Below are positions 1 to 9,296 of a stretch of 64,000 nucleotides of DNA, piece after piece. The translations under genes were made by a program, and so were the position numbers. The stretch lies in NCBI GenBank assembly GCA_963205115.1, contig CAUJHV010000014.1:267030-331029 (forward strand), in the 5' to 3' direction. Under the pieces are notes generated by a model. It saw only the letters and a program-made list of their open reading frames with translations, searched no databases and had not been told where the DNA came from. Source of the stretch: Pseudomonadota bacterium. Lineage in GTDB: Bacteria > Pseudomonadota > Gammaproteobacteria > Burkholderiales > Burkholderiaceae_C. The first letter of the stretch is position 1. Every line of letters begins with the position of its first letter.

Positions 1-288
1 AGTTTTTACGCGCGGCGATTTGCCGGCAGGCGCACCGCCAGCGGCGAGGTCTACGACCCCCAGGCCATGACCATGGCCCACCGCAGCCTGCCCTTTGGCA
101 CCTGGGTGCGGCTGACCCATCTGGGCAACGGCCAGCGCGTGCACGTGCGCGTCAACGACCGCGGCCCCTGGACCGGCGGACGACTGGCGGACCTGTCGAT
201 GGCTGCGGCGCGGCGGCTGGGCATGCTGGGCTCCGGCGTTGCGCGGGTGCGACTGGAGATCCTGGGCGATCCGCCGGCTCAGCCCTGA
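1..288 (+). CDS. RlpA-like double-psi beta-barrel protein, 5'-truncated by window edge
   Basis: The frame is open from the first base, so the N terminus and any signal peptide lie outside the window. The visible 95 residues form the RlpA core: 'TASGE', then 'MAHRSLPFG', then 'VRVNDRGPW', ending in 'LSMAAARRLGML'. In characterised RlpA the Glu, His and Asp of these three motifs are the lytic transglycosylase residues, and all are kept here. The known family role is cleavage of peptidoglycan strands lacking stem peptides, at septa. The next gene is a close relative in the same orientation 92 bp downstream, which looks like a tandem duplication. No SPOR domain follows the barrel, so this is a short form of the family. 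Confidence 0.85.
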   Translation, partial: SFYARRFAGRRTASGEVYDPQAMTMAHRSLPFGTWVRLTHLGNGQRVHVRVNDRGPWTGGRLADLSMAAARRLGMLGSGVARVRLEILGDPPAQP

Positions 289-380
289 GCGCACGCCGGC
301 CACGCACAATGCCGCCGGTGCGGCCCCGTTGGTGGCCGTGCCTGGCTCGACACCCCACATACTTTTCGAGGAGATACCCC

Positions 381-860
381 ATGTCGTTCAGACTTCTGGT
401 TGCCGGCCTGCTGGCCGCCACGTCGCTGGCCCACGCACAGAGCGCATCGGCCCCCGCCGCGGCGCCGGCCCCGGCACCGGCCGCCGCCCCCGCGGCTGCG
501 CCCGCCGCCCCGGCAGCACCTGCAGCCGCTGCGGCAGCTGCCGCTGACGGCAAGATCGCCTTCTACGGCCGCAAGTTCGCCGGCCGCAAGACCGCCAGCG
601 GCGAACGCTTCAACCCCAACGCGCTGACCATGGCCCACAAGACCCTGGCCTTCGGCACGATGGTCAAGGTCACCAACACCGCCAACAACCGCAGCACCAC
701 GCTGCGCGTCAACGACCGCGGCCCGAGCACGGCCGACCGTGTGGGCGACGTCTCGCTGGCCGCCGCGCGCCAGCTGCGCATGCTGCGCGCCGGTGTCGTG
801 AACGCCAAGATCGAAGTCGTCGGCGAAGCCAAGGCACGCAAGGGCGCCAAGAAGGCCTGA
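381..860 (+). CDS. Secreted RlpA-like protein with Ala/Pro-rich linker
   Basis: The product is 159 residues. ATG 381 is preceded by a purine-rich site (gaggaga) and begins a clear signal peptide ending 'SLAHAQ' near residue 20. Residues 21-57 are almost pure Ala/Pro, a flexible periplasmic spacer. Residues 58-150 are the RlpA double-psi beta-barrel with 'TASGE', 'MAHKTLAFG' and 'LRVNDRGPS', matching the preceding gene motif by motif. The C terminus is Lys-rich (KARKGAKKA), possibly for contact with wall or envelope polymers. It probably acts on peptidoglycan in the periplasm. A compact hairpin lies 7 bp after the stop. Family membership is certain; enzymatic activity is inferred from the retained Glu, His and Asp. 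Confidence 0.9.
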   Translation: MSFRLLVAGLLAATSLAHAQSASAPAAAPAPAPAAAPAAAPAAPAAPAAAAAAAADGKIAFYGRKFAGRKTASGERFNPNALTMAHKTLAFGTMVKVTNTANNRSTTLRVNDRGPSTADRVGDVSLAAARQLRMLRAGVVNAKIEVVGEAKARKGAKKA

Positions 861-866
861 TCGGCC

Positions 867-890
867 CACCTGCCCGCGCGCGGGCAGGTG
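867..890 (+). terminator. Hairpin after the RlpA-like gene
   Basis: A perfect 10-bp stem (CACCTGCCCG with CGGGCAGGTG) encloses a CGCG loop and is followed by TTCTC rather than a clean T run. It lies 7 bp past the stop codon, so it is a plausible but weak intrinsic terminator. Confidence 0.55.
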
Positions 891-942
891 TTCTCGAGGA
901 AACGCCGGGCCGCGCCCAGTTGCTTGACCCCCGCGGCGGGGC

Positions 943-962
943 GGGCGGGAGACAGCCCGCCC
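943..962. terminator. GC hairpin between convergent genes
   Basis: GGGCGGG and CCCGCCC pair around a 6-nt loop, 9 bp beyond the stop of the chemotaxis receptor (minus strand) and after the RlpA-like gene. There is no T tract in either direction. It may help end transcription or simply mark the convergent junction. Confidence 0.35.
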
Positions 963-971
963 GGGGGGCGC

Positions 972-2903
972 TCAGAAATAGTCGACGGGTCGCCCGTAGC
1001 TGGGCGTGAGCCCGGTTTCGGCCCGCGCGACGGCCACGAAGCGTTCGGCCGCGTCGGCCGCCTCCCGCGACAGCTTGTAGACGTCTGATTCGCCGTCCCC
1101 CATCGACGCGCGGGCCGTGTCGTTCCCTTCCGCGTCTGCCGGGAAGTCGCGCTCCAGGCCCTGGATCACTTCGCGCAGCTGCATGGCGTGCTCGCGCATG
1201 TCCTCGGCTGCCATGACGGAGTGCCCCACCATGTCGGCATTCACGCGCGTCAGCTGGTCCAGCTGTTCGAGCGCGGCCAGCACGCGCACGAGCGACTCGC
1301 TCTGATGATTCGACTCGGCCACCGCTGCACGCAGGTCCTCGGCCAGTTCCTTGACGCCGCTGGCCAAGGCGTGCAGGACCTGCCGGACGGCAGCCGCCTC
1401 CGTCATGCCCGCCCGGGCCTGCTCGTCCGCGCGGCCAATCAGTGTGCGCACGTCCGAGGCTGCGCCGCGGCTGCGCTCGGCCAGTGCGCGCACCTCGCCG
1501 GCCACCACGGCGAACGCCCGTCCCGCTTCTCCTGCGCGCGCCGACTCGACGGCGGCATTCAGCGCCAGGAAGTTGGTCTGGAAGGCGATGGTCTCGATCA
1601 GCGACACCGCCTCACCCATTTCCTGTGTGCGGTCCACGACCGTCTCGATGGCCGTCAGGCTGCGGTTCACGACGTCCTGTCCTTCGAGGTTTTGCTGCAG
1701 CAGCTGCGCGCAACGCGCCTCCACGCGGCCGATGTGGGTGGCGTTGTTCGCCACCTGCTCGACCACCTCCCGCACGCTGGAATAGGTCTGGCTCAGCTGG
1801 TCGCCCTTGCGCTCGGTCTGGATCGCCAGCGACTGCGTCGAGACCGACACCGTGCTGCCGGCCGCCGCCACCTTGCGCGAGTCTTCGGCCATCAGCTGCA
1901 CCACATCCCGCATCTGCTTCGTGCAGCGTGCCAGGACCGCGTTCAAACCGGCCTGGCTGGACACGCGCAGCCACAGCAGCAGCCACACCAATGATGCGCC
2001 GAGCGCGCCCAGCACCGGTGCCACGCTGCGCTGCAACCAGCCCGCCGACACCGTGCCAGCGGGTCTGCCCACCGCCACCGCCAGCCCCCGGCGCGGCAAG
2101 CTCTGGAAGGCCCAGACCAGGCCGCCGCCGGCCCCATCGTCCGGCGGGCCCACGATGCCCGACCCTTGGGCCTGCAGGGCGTCGAAGAGTGCCTGCCCCC
2201 GGATGTCGGCGCCGGGCCGCAGCATGCTGTGCGGCGAGCTCGCCCGCACCGTGCCATCCAGGCCGACCAGCAGGACCACGTCCCCCGGGTTCAGGCCCGT
2301 ATCGTCGAAGAATCGCTCGAAGGTCCCCGGCACCACCGAGGCCACAAGCGCGCCGGCGAAGCCACCGTCCGCCCGCGAGATCCGGCGCGACAGCGGCACC
2401 GTCCAGGTTCCGGTGCCCTTGTCGATGACCGGCTTGCCGATGAACAGTTGGTCTTTGCCGACCGGGGCGTGGGCCGCGAGGTGATCGCGCTCGCGCAGGT
2501 CGCGTATGGGCGCCGACGCGGCCGTATCCTCGCGCGGGCCGTCCGGCGCAATCACGTGGAAGCTGCCGGCCTGCGAGGCGACGTTGCCGCTGGCCGCCAC
2601 ACAGGACGACAGCGCGCCCGACTCGCGCCCGCACTCGTGGCGCACCATGCGCAGCATCTGGTCGGCGGCCGCCAACGAGCGGTCCAGTTGCCCCGCAAAG
2701 GCGCCGGCGACGACGCGCAGGCCGTCGTGCGCGCTGTCCCACGCGGCACGGTGGTCCATCACGACGGACGCCGCAGCGACGACCCAGGCCAGCGTCACGA
2801 TGCCCAACCCGATGATCAGTCCGCCACGTCCATCTCGATCACTAATCGCAATCGAGTTTTGCATATCTGCCATTTTTGCCATTCGAATTATCGAATCGAT
2901 CAT
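972..2903 (-). CDS. Methyl-accepting chemotaxis protein with dCache-like sensor
   Basis: A 643-residue transducer. TM1 is at about 28-49 and TM2 at about 294-313, enclosing a periplasmic sensor of some 240 residues with the cache-type strand '[15 protein letters not shown]'. The cytoplasmic half is a long coiled coil whose tip (about 436-478) carries the highly conserved receptor hairpin '[20 protein letters not shown]' that contacts CheA and CheW. No clear HAMP domain follows TM2. Ligand-induced signals would control CheA activity and flagellar rotation. Several in-frame ATGs lie in the first 14 codons (positions 1, 8, 11, 14); I used the longest form. The start region is unusually AT-rich for this genome. 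No other che gene is nearby, so this is an orphan receptor. The ligand is unknown. Confidence 0.93.
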   Translation of the reverse strand: MIDSIIRMAKMADMQNSIAISDRDGRGGLIIGLGIVTLAWVVAAASVVMDHRAAWDSAHDGLRVVAGAFAGQLDRSLAAADQMLRMVRHECGRESGALSSCVAASGNVASQAGSFHVIAPDGPREDTAASAPIRDLRERDHLAAHAPVGKDQLFIGKPVIDKGTGTWTVPLSRRISRADGGFAGALVASVVPGTFERFFDDTGLNPGDVVLLVGLDGTVRASSPHSMLRPGADIRGQALFDALQAQGSGIVGPPDDGAGGGLVWAFQSLPRRGLAVAVGRPAGTVSAGWLQRSVAPVLGALGASLVWLLLWLRVSSQAGLNAVLARCTKQMRDVVQLMAEDSRKVAAAGSTVSVSTQSLAIQTERKGDQLSQTYSSVREVVEQVANNATHIGRVEARCAQLLQQNLEGQDVVNRSLTAIETVVDRTQEMGEAVSLIETIAFQTNFLALNAAVESARAGEAGRAFAVVAGEVRALAERSRGAASDVRTLIGRADEQARAGMTEAAAVRQVLHALASGVKELAEDLRAAVAESNHQSESLVRVLAALEQLDQLTRVNADMVGHSVMAAEDMREHAMQLREVIQGLERDFPADAEGNDTARASMGDGESDVYKLSREAADAAERFVAVARAETGLTPSYGRPVDYF

Positions 2904-2970
2904 CTCGTGTACCCATTACGCATGATTGCCCGCGTTAGGCATGTTGAGATCACCGCGCGAATCCGAGGCG

Positions 2971-2995
2971 AAAAAAAGGCCACCCTTCGGTGGCC
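2971..2995 (-). terminator. Strong intrinsic terminator of the BMP transporter operon
   Basis: Read on the minus strand, GGCCACC-GAAG-GGTGGCC forms a perfect 7-bp stem followed immediately by seven T residues. It lies about 107 bp downstream of the BMP lipoprotein stop and ahead of the receptor gene, closing the importer operon. This is the best canonical terminator in the window. Confidence 0.92.
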
Positions 2996-3102
2996 TGTTG
3001 TCTTTTCGGCGTCGATCGGATAGCTAACGTTCATATCGATGAAACGTCGTTCCGACCCCGCCTGCGGTGCGACGCACCGTGGCCGGTGCGCCGCCCATGC
3101 GC

Positions 3103-4263
3103 TTACTTGTTCTTCGGGATCGAACCTTCCACGCCCTTGACGTAGAAGTCCACGCCGGACAGGAACTTGTCGTCCGCCACGGCGTCCTTGGCCACGACTT
3201 CCTTGCCGTCCTGGCCCACGATGGGACCCTTCCAGATCGAGAAGCTGCCGCTCTTCAAGCCGGCCTTGACGGCCTCGACCTTGCCCTTGAGTTCCGCCGG
3301 CACCTTGTCGCTGATCGAGACGATGTCGATCGCGCCTTCCTTGACGCCCCACCAGGTGTGGCCGCCGCCCTTCCAGGTGCCGTCCAGCGCCTCGCGCGTG
3401 GCCTTGATGTAGTACGGCGCCCAGTTGATGACCGCCGAGGCCAGGTGCGCGTCCGGCGAGTAGGCCGTCATGTCGCTGTCCCAGCCGAAGGCGAACTTCT
3501 TGTTCTTGCCCGCGGTCTGCAGCACGGCCGACGAATCGGTGTTCTGGAACAGCACGTCGGCGCCCTGGTTGATCAGGCTCTGCGCGGCCTCGGTCTCCTT
3601 GGGCGGGTTGAACCATTCGTTGACCCAGACCACCTTGGTCTTGATCTTCGGGTTCACGCTCTGCGCGCCCATGGTGAAGCTGTTGATGTTGCGGATGACC
3701 TCGGGGATGGGAATCGAGCCCACGACGCCCAGCGTGTTGGACTTGGTCATGCCGCCGGCCAGCACACCTGCCATGTACGCACCTTCGTAGGTGCGGCTGT
3801 CGTAGGTGCGCATGTTCTCGGCCTGCTTGTAGCCGGTGGCGTGCTCGAACTTCACGTCCTTGGCGTCGCCCGTGACCTTGAGCATCGGCTCCATGTAGCC
3901 GAAGGTGGTGCCGAATATCAGCTTGTTGCCCTGCCCGACCATGTCGCGGAACACGCGCTCGGCGTCCGCGGCCTCGGGCACCTTCTCGACGAAGCTGGTG
4001 ACAACCTTGTCGCCGAATTCCTTCTCGACCGCCTTGCGGCCGTTGTCGTGCGCGAAGGTCCAGCCGCCGTCACCCACCGGGCCGACGTAGGCAAAGGCGA
4101 TCTTCAGCGGCGCGGGCTTGGCCGCAGGCGCAGACGCCGCTGCCGGCGCAGCCGCCACGGGCTTGGCTTCTTCCTTCTTGCCGCAGCCCACCAGCGCGGC
4201 CGCAGCCGCCACGGCGGACCAGCCGGCCAGCTTGATCAACGATCTCTTGCTCGACTCACTCAT
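3103..4263 (-). CDS. BMP-family (PnrA-like) ABC transporter substrate-binding lipoprotein
   Basis: A 386-residue lipoprotein with N-terminal signal and lipobox 'LVGC' (Cys27), an Ala/Pro linker to about residue 50, then a BMP/PnrA fold beginning 'LKIAFAYVGPVGDGGWTF'. The motifs 'DSRTYEGAYMAGVLAGG' and 'FGWDSDM' are typical of the family. Characterised relatives (PnrA/TmpC, BmpA) bind purine nucleosides. It is the last gene of a minus-strand operon with an ATPase and two permeases, 78 bp after the second permease; the spacer could support higher expression of the binding protein. Linkage to guanine deaminase and xanthine dehydrogenase points to a purine nucleoside or base as substrate, which is inference. 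Transcription ends at the 2971-2995 terminator. Confidence 0.93.
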   Translation of the reverse strand: MSESSKRSLIKLAGWSAVAAAAALVGCGKKEEAKPVAAAPAAASAPAAKPAPLKIAFAYVGPVGDGGWTFAHDNGRKAVEKEFGDKVVTSFVEKVPEAADAERVFRDMVGQGNKLIFGTTFGYMEPMLKVTGDAKDVKFEHATGYKQAENMRTYDSRTYEGAYMAGVLAGGMTKSNTLGVVGSIPIPEVIRNINSFTMGAQSVNPKIKTKVVWVNEWFNPPKETEAAQSLINQGADVLFQNTDSSAVLQTAGKNKKFAFGWDSDMTAYSPDAHLASAVINWAPYYIKATREALDGTWKGGGHTWWGVKEGAIDIVSISDKVPAELKGKVEAVKAGLKSGSFSIWKGPIVGQDGKEVVAKDAVADDKFLSGVDFYVKGVEGSIPKNK

Positions 4264-4341
4264 GAACGATTCTCCTGACGGGTTGGGTGGTTGTCGTGAC
4301 CCCGAAAACGGGATTATGTGCGGCCGGGTTCCGCCCGTTTC

Positions 4342-5262
4342 TCAAGCGCCCGGATGGAAAGGCTTGCCCAGCGAAGCCGGCATGTTGGCGCGGATCCAGC
4401 CCGCGTTGCGGGATATCAGCACCAGCACGAGGATGGTCGCGAGGTACGGCAGCATGCTCAGCAACTGGCTGTCGACCTCCACGCCCTGCCCCTGCAGGTG
4501 GAACTGCACCATGGTCACGCCGCCGAACAGATAGGCGCCCAGCAGCACGCGCGCCGGGCGCCAGGTGGCGAAGGTCGTCAGCGCCAGGGCGATCCAGCCC
4601 TTGCCGGCGGTCATGCCCTCGACCCACAGCGGCGAGTAGATGACCGACAGATACGCACCGGCCAGCCCGCACAGCGCGCCGCCGACCACGACGGCCGACA
4701 GTCGGATCAGGCGCACCGGGTAGCCCAGCGCATGCGCACTCTCGGGCGATTCGCCGACGGCGCGCAGCACCAGGCCGGCGCGCGAGCGGTACAGGAACCA
4801 GGTCACCCCGACGGTCGCCACGATGGCCAGATAGACCATCGGATGCTGGCGGAACAGCGCCGGCCCCGCAAAGGGCAGGTCCGACAGGCCGGGAATGGCC
4901 CATGAGGCGCGTTCGCCCAGCTTGGCCTGCGCGAAGCCGATGCCCACGAAGGCCGAGAAGCCCGCGCCAAAAAGGCTCAAGGCCAGCCCCGTGGCGTACT
5001 GGTTGGTATTGAGCCAGATGACCAGCAGCCCGAAGGCCGCGGCCAGCAGCGCCGCGGCCCCCGCACCGGCCGCAAAGGCCAGCACGTCGCTGCCGGTCGT
5101 GGCGGCCGTGGCAAAACCGGCGATGGCGGCCACGAGCATCATGCCCTCGGCCCCGAGGTTGACGATGCCCGCCCGTTCGTTGATCAGCAGGCCCAGGCCC
5201 GCCAGCGCCAGCACCGTGCCGGCATTCAGGGTGGCTGCGATGAGCAGTGCGAGTGATTCCAT
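4342..5262 (-). CDS. BMP-type ABC transporter permease 2 (NupQ/YufQ-like)
   Basis: A 306-residue integral membrane protein of the BPD_transp_2 family. It starts 'MESLALLIAATLNAGTVLAL' and carries the family signature 'INERAGIVNLGAEGMM' near residue 27. Hydrophobic helices run through the whole length. The start codon lies 1 bp beyond the stop of the preceding permease (ATG at 5262-5260, stop at 5266-5264), so translation is coupled. With the 5264-6325 permease it should form the heterodimeric channel of a nucleoside/purine importer powered by the two-domain ATPase. Specificity is inferred from context only. Confidence 0.92.
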   Translation of the reverse strand: MESLALLIAATLNAGTVLALAGLGLLINERAGIVNLGAEGMMLVAAIAGFATAATTGSDVLAFAAGAGAAALLAAAFGLLVIWLNTNQYATGLALSLFGAGFSAFVGIGFAQAKLGERASWAIPGLSDLPFAGPALFRQHPMVYLAIVATVGVTWFLYRSRAGLVLRAVGESPESAHALGYPVRLIRLSAVVVGGALCGLAGAYLSVIYSPLWVEGMTAGKGWIALALTTFATWRPARVLLGAYLFGGVTMVQFHLQGQGVEVDSQLLSMLPYLATILVLVLISRNAGWIRANMPASLGKPFHPGA

Positions 5263-5263
5263 C

Positions 5264-6325
5264 TCAACCCCCCTTCGACCGCCGCACGCGGTAGTGGATC
5301 AGCGTGTCGCAGGCCAGCAGCGTGAACAGCAGCAGGCCCTGGAATACACCGGTCAAGGATTTGGGCAGGCCCATGCGCGACTGCGCGAGTTCGCCGCCGA
5401 TGTAGAACATGCTCATCAGCACCGCGGAAAAGACGATGCCCACCGGGTGCAGGCGGCCCACGAAGGCCACGATGATGGCGGCGAAGCCGTAACCCGCGGG
5501 CACGTAAGGCGTGAGCTGCCCCAATGGACCCGCGGCCTCCAGCGCGCCGGCCAGGCCCGCCATCGCGCCCGACAGCAGCAGCGCCGTCCACAGCGCCGAA
5601 CGCGACGAGAAGCCGGCATACCGCGCCGCCGCTGGCGCCAGGCCGCCGACCTGCAACTGGAAGCCCTGGTAGGTGCGGAACATGAAGACCCAGAACCCGC
5701 CCACCGCCACCAGCGCCATCGGCAGGCCGATGTTGGCCCGCCAGCCATCGATCAGCCGCGGGATCTTCGTGGCCGCGGCGAAGGTGATGGTCTGCGGGAA
5801 GTTGTAGCCCTTGGGGTCCTTCCATGCGCCGTAGACCAGGTAACTCAGCAGAAAGGTCGCCACGTAGACCAGCATCAGGCTCACGAGGATCTCGTTGGCA
5901 TTGAAGCGGTCGCGCAGCAGGGCCACCAGCGCGGCCCAGGCCATGCCGCCCAGCACACCGGCCAGCAGGATGGGCACGACGATCGCGCGGCTGGTATCGG
6001 GCCCGGCCTGCATCGCCACCCAGCCAGCCGCCAGCGCGCCGGCGATGAACTGGCCCTCGGCGCCGATGTTCCAGACGTTGGAGCGGAAGCACACCGCCAG
6101 GCCCAGCGCGATGAGGATCAGCGGCGTGGCCTTGATCGAGAGCTCGGCCAGCGCGTAGCCGCTCTTGATCGGTTCGACGAAAAACATCTGCAGGCCGCGC
6201 ACGGGGTCCTTGCCCAGCAGCACAAAGAGGATCACGCCGATGACCACCGTGATCGCCAGCGCGATCAGCGGCGAGGCCATCGACATCGCACGCGAGGGCT
6301 GGGGACGGGTTTCGAGTTTCAGCAT
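5264..6325 (-). CDS. BMP-type ABC transporter permease 1 (NupP/YufP-like)
   Basis: I begin this 353-residue permease at ATG 6325 (MLKLETRPQPS), two bases after the ATPase stop. An open frame extends 24 codons further upstream but runs inside the ATPase gene and is Gly-rich and non-hydrophobic. The first helix begins near residue 17. 'SNVWNIGAEGQFIAGALAAG' is the BPD_transp_2 signature shared with its partner. 'ANEILVSLMLVYVATFLLSY' is also typical of the NupP branch. It forms the membrane channel with the next gene. The near-zero spacing on both sides indicates a tightly coupled operon. Confidence 0.92.
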   Translation of the reverse strand: MLKLETRPQPSRAMSMASPLIALAITVVIGVILFVLLGKDPVRGLQMFFVEPIKSGYALAELSIKATPLILIALGLAVCFRSNVWNIGAEGQFIAGALAAGWVAMQAGPDTSRAIVVPILLAGVLGGMAWAALVALLRDRFNANEILVSLMLVYVATFLLSYLVYGAWKDPKGYNFPQTITFAAATKIPRLIDGWRANIGLPMALVAVGGFWVFMFRTYQGFQLQVGGLAPAAARYAGFSSRSALWTALLLSGAMAGLAGALEAAGPLGQLTPYVPAGYGFAAIIVAFVGRLHPVGIVFSAVLMSMFYIGGELAQSRMGLPKSLTGVFQGLLLFTLLACDTLIHYRVRRSKGG

Positions 6326-6327
6326 GC

Positions 6328-7863
6328 TCAGACCCCCGCCGCCGTCGCCGTGGCCGCGGCCGTGCTGCCATCCTGGCGCCACAGGCCGCTCATCCATGCG
6401 CCGATCTGCTCGATGCCGGCATCGGCGATCGGCACGCTGGGCGACAGCCGGCCCTGCGAGATCACCAGCAGGCGGTCGCTGATCTCGAACAGCTCGTCGA
6501 GTTCTTCGCTGACCACCAGCAGCGCACAGCCCGCCTCGCGCAGCGCCAGCAATTCGCCGCGGATCAGTGCCGCGGCGCCGACATCCACGCCCCAGGTGGG
6601 CTGGGAGACGATCAGCAGCCGCGGCTGCGCATCGATCTCGCGGCCGACGATGAACTTCTGCAGGTTGCCGCCGGACAGGCTCTTGGCCGCGGCGCCCGGG
6701 CCGCCGGCCTTGACCTGAAATCGCTCGATCAGGCGCTGCGTGAGCCGCTGCACTTCGGCGTTAGCTATCCAGCCGCTGCGTCGGACCGTCTCGGTGCGTG
6801 TGAGCAGCGTGTTCTGCGCCAGGCTCAGCGAGGGCACGGCGCCACGACCCAGCCGTTCTTCGGGCACAAAATGCAGGCCCTCGTGCCGCCGGCGGCGCGG
6901 CGAATGGCGCGTGATGTCCGTGCCGCGCAGGCGGATGCTGCCCGGCGGCGAGCGGCGGTCTTCGCCCGACAAGGCCGCCATCAGCTCCTGCTGGCCGTTG
7001 CCCGAGACACCGGCCACGCCGACGATCTCACCGGCGCGCACGTCGAAGCCGATGTCCACCAGCGTCGTGCCGAAGGGCGAGGCCTTGGCCAGCGACAGTC
7101 GATCGACCGCCAGCACCACCTCGCCTGTCTGGCGCGTCGCGTGCTGCAGCTGCGGCGGCTCGGCGCCGATCATCAGGCGCGACAGGCTGGCGTTGGTTTC
7201 CTTCGTCGGGTCGACCTCGCCCGTGACCTTGCCACCGCGCAGCACCGTGCAGTGGTGGCACAGCGCGCGGATCTCGTCGAGCTTGTGGCTGATGTAGAGG
7301 ATCGAGCAGCCCTTGTCGGCCAGCTGGCGCAGCGTGACGAACAGCTTGTCGACGGCCTGCGGCGTGAGCACCGAGGTGGGTTCGTCCAGGATCAGCAGCT
7401 GGGGGTTTGTCATCAGCGCGCGCACGATCTCCACGCGCTGGCGTTCGCCGACGCTCAGCGAATGCACGGGCCGCTGCGCGTCGACATCCAGGCCGTAGGT
7501 GTGCGCCACCTCGCCGATGCGCTGCGTGATCTGCGCCAGCGAATCGCTCTTGTCCAGGCCCAGCCAGACGTTCTCGGCCGCCGTGAGCGTGTCGAACAGG
7601 CTGAAGTGCTGGTAGACCATGCTGATGCCCAGCTGGCGCGCCATGGCGGGGCTGGCCACCTGCACCGCCTGGCCGTTCCAGCGGATCTCGCCGGCGTCAG
7701 GCTTGACCGCGCCGTAGATGATCTTCATCAGCGTGCTCTTGCCTGCACCGTTCTCGCCAAGCACGGCGTGGATTTCTCCGGGCTTCACGCGCAGCCCGAC
7801 CCCGTCGTTGGCCTTCACGGCGGGGTACTGCTTGCTGATCCCAACCAGCTCGAGCCTGTACAT
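6328..7863 (-). CDS. Two-domain ABC transporter ATPase (NupO/YufO/RbsA type)
   Basis: The product is 511 residues. ATG 7863 is chosen because GGAGG sits at ideal spacing upstream (gcaGGAGGcttcATG); the longer frame upstream is low-complexity and overlaps a palindromic element. The first nucleotide-binding domain has Walker A 'GENGAGKST' (36-44), signature 'LSVGERQRVEIVRAL' and Walker B 'LLILDEPTSVLT'. The second has a degenerate P-loop 'GVSGNGQQEL' and signature 'LSGGNLQKFIVGRE'. An asymmetric tandem ATPase is the known arrangement for sugar/nucleoside importers of this class. It energises the two permeases that follow. It lies 134 bp downstream of guanine deaminase in the same direction. Confidence 0.94.
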   Translation of the reverse strand: MYRLELVGISKQYPAVKANDGVGLRVKPGEIHAVLGENGAGKSTLMKIIYGAVKPDAGEIRWNGQAVQVASPAMARQLGISMVYQHFSLFDTLTAAENVWLGLDKSDSLAQITQRIGEVAHTYGLDVDAQRPVHSLSVGERQRVEIVRALMTNPQLLILDEPTSVLTPQAVDKLFVTLRQLADKGCSILYISHKLDEIRALCHHCTVLRGGKVTGEVDPTKETNASLSRLMIGAEPPQLQHATRQTGEVVLAVDRLSLAKASPFGTTLVDIGFDVRAGEIVGVAGVSGNGQQELMAALSGEDRRSPPGSIRLRGTDITRHSPRRRRHEGLHFVPEERLGRGAVPSLSLAQNTLLTRTETVRRSGWIANAEVQRLTQRLIERFQVKAGGPGAAAKSLSGGNLQKFIVGREIDAQPRLLIVSQPTWGVDVGAAALIRGELLALREAGCALLVVSEELDELFEISDRLLVISQGRLSPSVPIADAGIEQIGAWMSGLWRQDGSTAAATATAAGV

Positions 7864-7924
7864 GAAGCCTCCTGCGACCGGCCGGGTCGGTCTTTGTAGG
7901 AACCCCGGCATCTCGCTTCGCCCA

Positions 7925-7997
7925 CGCCCCCGGCTTGCAGGCCGGGGGCGCTTCGCGAGGCACGCCACCGTCCGCAGGGACGGCGGCATGTCCACGC
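7925..7997. repeat. Double-hairpin REP-like element, copy A
   Basis: Two hairpins stand side by side. The first is a 10-bp perfect stem (7925-7934 with 7941-7950, loop TTGCAG). The second is a 10-bp stem with one mismatch (7964-7973 with 7978-7987, loop GCAG). They are separated by 'cttcgcgaggcac' and followed by TGTCCA. The same order of parts (hairpin, CTTCG, AGGC, hairpin with GTCC-GCAG-GGA top, GTCCA, CTCAG) recurs at 11953-12020. Stem sequences differ but pairing is kept, so selection or copying acts on the structure. It lies between guanine deaminase and the ATPase gene. Confidence 0.65.
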
Positions 7998-9296
7998 TCA
8001 GTCTCGAACGTATTGGCGTACGCCTGCGATCCAGGTTTCCACCAAGTCTCCCTCGTCGCCCAGCGTCAGCCAGGCAAACAGCTTGTCATGCAGATCGCGT
8101 GCCAGCGTCTGGCGGCGCAGCGCCAGCGGCGTGTGCGCCCAGTCCCAGATGCACACATCGGCCAGCGTGCCCGCTTCCAGCGACCCGATCTCTTGCGACA
8201 GGTGCAGCGACTGCGCCGCGCCGCGCGTGGCCGCGTGCAGCAGCGCCCAGGCCGTGACCTTGCGCTGCAGCCCCGCCTGCACCCGGTAGGCGTCCAGCAT
8301 CGTGCGCCGCATCGACAGGCTGGTGCCGCCGCCCACGTCGCTGGCCAGACTGACCGCGACCCCGGCGTCGCGTGCGAGGTGCCAGTCGAACAGGCCGCTG
8401 CCCAGGAACAGGTTGGAGCTGGGGCAGAAGGCGATCTGCGCACCGGCATCGTGCAGCACACGCCGGTCGGCGTCGTCCAGCCAGATGCCATGGGCAAAGA
8501 TGCTGCGCGGGCCGATGAGGTCGTGCTGCGCGTAGACGTCCAGGTAGCTGCGCGCCTGCGGGAAGAGCTCGGCGACCCACTGCACCTCGGCACGGTTCTC
8601 GGCCACGTGCGTTTGCAGATAGAGGTCGGGGGCGCTGCGCAGCAACTCACCGGTGAGCGCCAGCTGCGCGTCGCTGGATGTCGGCGCAAAGCGCGGCGTC
8701 AGCGCGTAGGCGATGCGCCCCAGGCCGTGCCAGCGTTCGATCAGCTCTTCCGTTTCGCGGCGGGCCGCATCCAGGCTCTCGTCGCACAGATCCTCTGGCG
8801 CGTGGCGGTCCATCAGCACCTTGCCGCCGATGATGCGCATGCCGCGCGACTTCGCCGCCTCGAACAGGGCTTCGACCGACGCCGTGTGCACCGTGGGGAA
8901 GACACAGGCCGAGGTCGTGCCGTGTGAGAGCAGCCCGTGCAGGAACAACTGCGACAGCTGCATCGCATGCACCGGCTCGGCCATGCGCAATTCGGCCGGG
9001 AAGGTGTGGGTCTGCAGCCAGTCGAGCAGTTCGGTCCCCCAGGAGCCGATCACGTCGGTCTGCGCGCTGTGCACATGGGTGTCGATGAAGCCGGGCAGGA
9101 TCAGCCGGCCGCGGTGGTCGACGCAGCGCCAATCGGGGCCGGGCGCTTCGGTCTGCGCGCCGACGATGCGGCCGTCTTCGATCAGCAGCCAGTGGTCGGG
9201 GCGATGACGCACGCCACCAGGATGAAGGTCGTCCAGCCCCGGGTCGGCGGTGAAGTCGACCAGATCGCCGCGCAGGGCCAGGCGTACGGGGGTCAT
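7998..9296 (-). CDS. guaD: Guanine deaminase
   Basis: A 432-residue amidohydrolase. The metal site 'PGFIDTHVHSAQTDVIG' (His74, His76) and the following 'TELLDWLQTHTFPAE' are characteristic of guanine deaminase rather than other amidohydrolases. Later metal and catalytic segments 'LQTHVAEN', 'FAHGIWL' and 'SLASDVGGG' are present. It converts guanine to xanthine and ammonia in the cytosol, feeding the xanthine dehydrogenase encoded divergently. The ATG at 9296 overlaps the LysR stop (ATGA), so the two are translationally coupled; the frame continues upstream into the LysR gene but that part is a shadow. An 8-oxoguanine or related aminopurine specificity cannot be excluded. Confidence 0.92.
   Translation of the reverse strand: MTPVRLALRGDLVDFTADPGLDDLHPGGVRHRPDHWLLIEDGRIVGAQTEAPGPDWRCVDHRGRLILPGFIDTHVHSAQTDVIGSWGTELLDWLQTHTFPAELRMAEPVHAMQLSQLFLHGLLSHGTTSACVFPTVHTASVEALFEAAKSRGMRIIGGKVLMDRHAPEDLCDESLDAARRETEELIERWHGLGRIAYALTPRFAPTSSDAQLALTGELLRSAPDLYLQTHVAENRAEVQWVAELFPQARSYLDVYAQHDLIGPRSIFAHGIWLDDADRRVLHDAGAQIAFCPSSNLFLGSGLFDWHLARDAGVAVSLASDVGGGTSLSMRRTMLDAYRVQAGLQRKVTAWALLHAATRGAAQSLHLSQEIGSLEAGTLADVCIWDWAHTPLALRRQTLARDLHDKLFAWLTLGDEGDLVETWIAGVRQYVRD

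Noticed and set aside
2971..2995. The same hairpin as a plus-strand terminator
   Set aside because: Nothing upstream on the plus strand needs ending here, and the perfect T7 run exists only on the minus strand.
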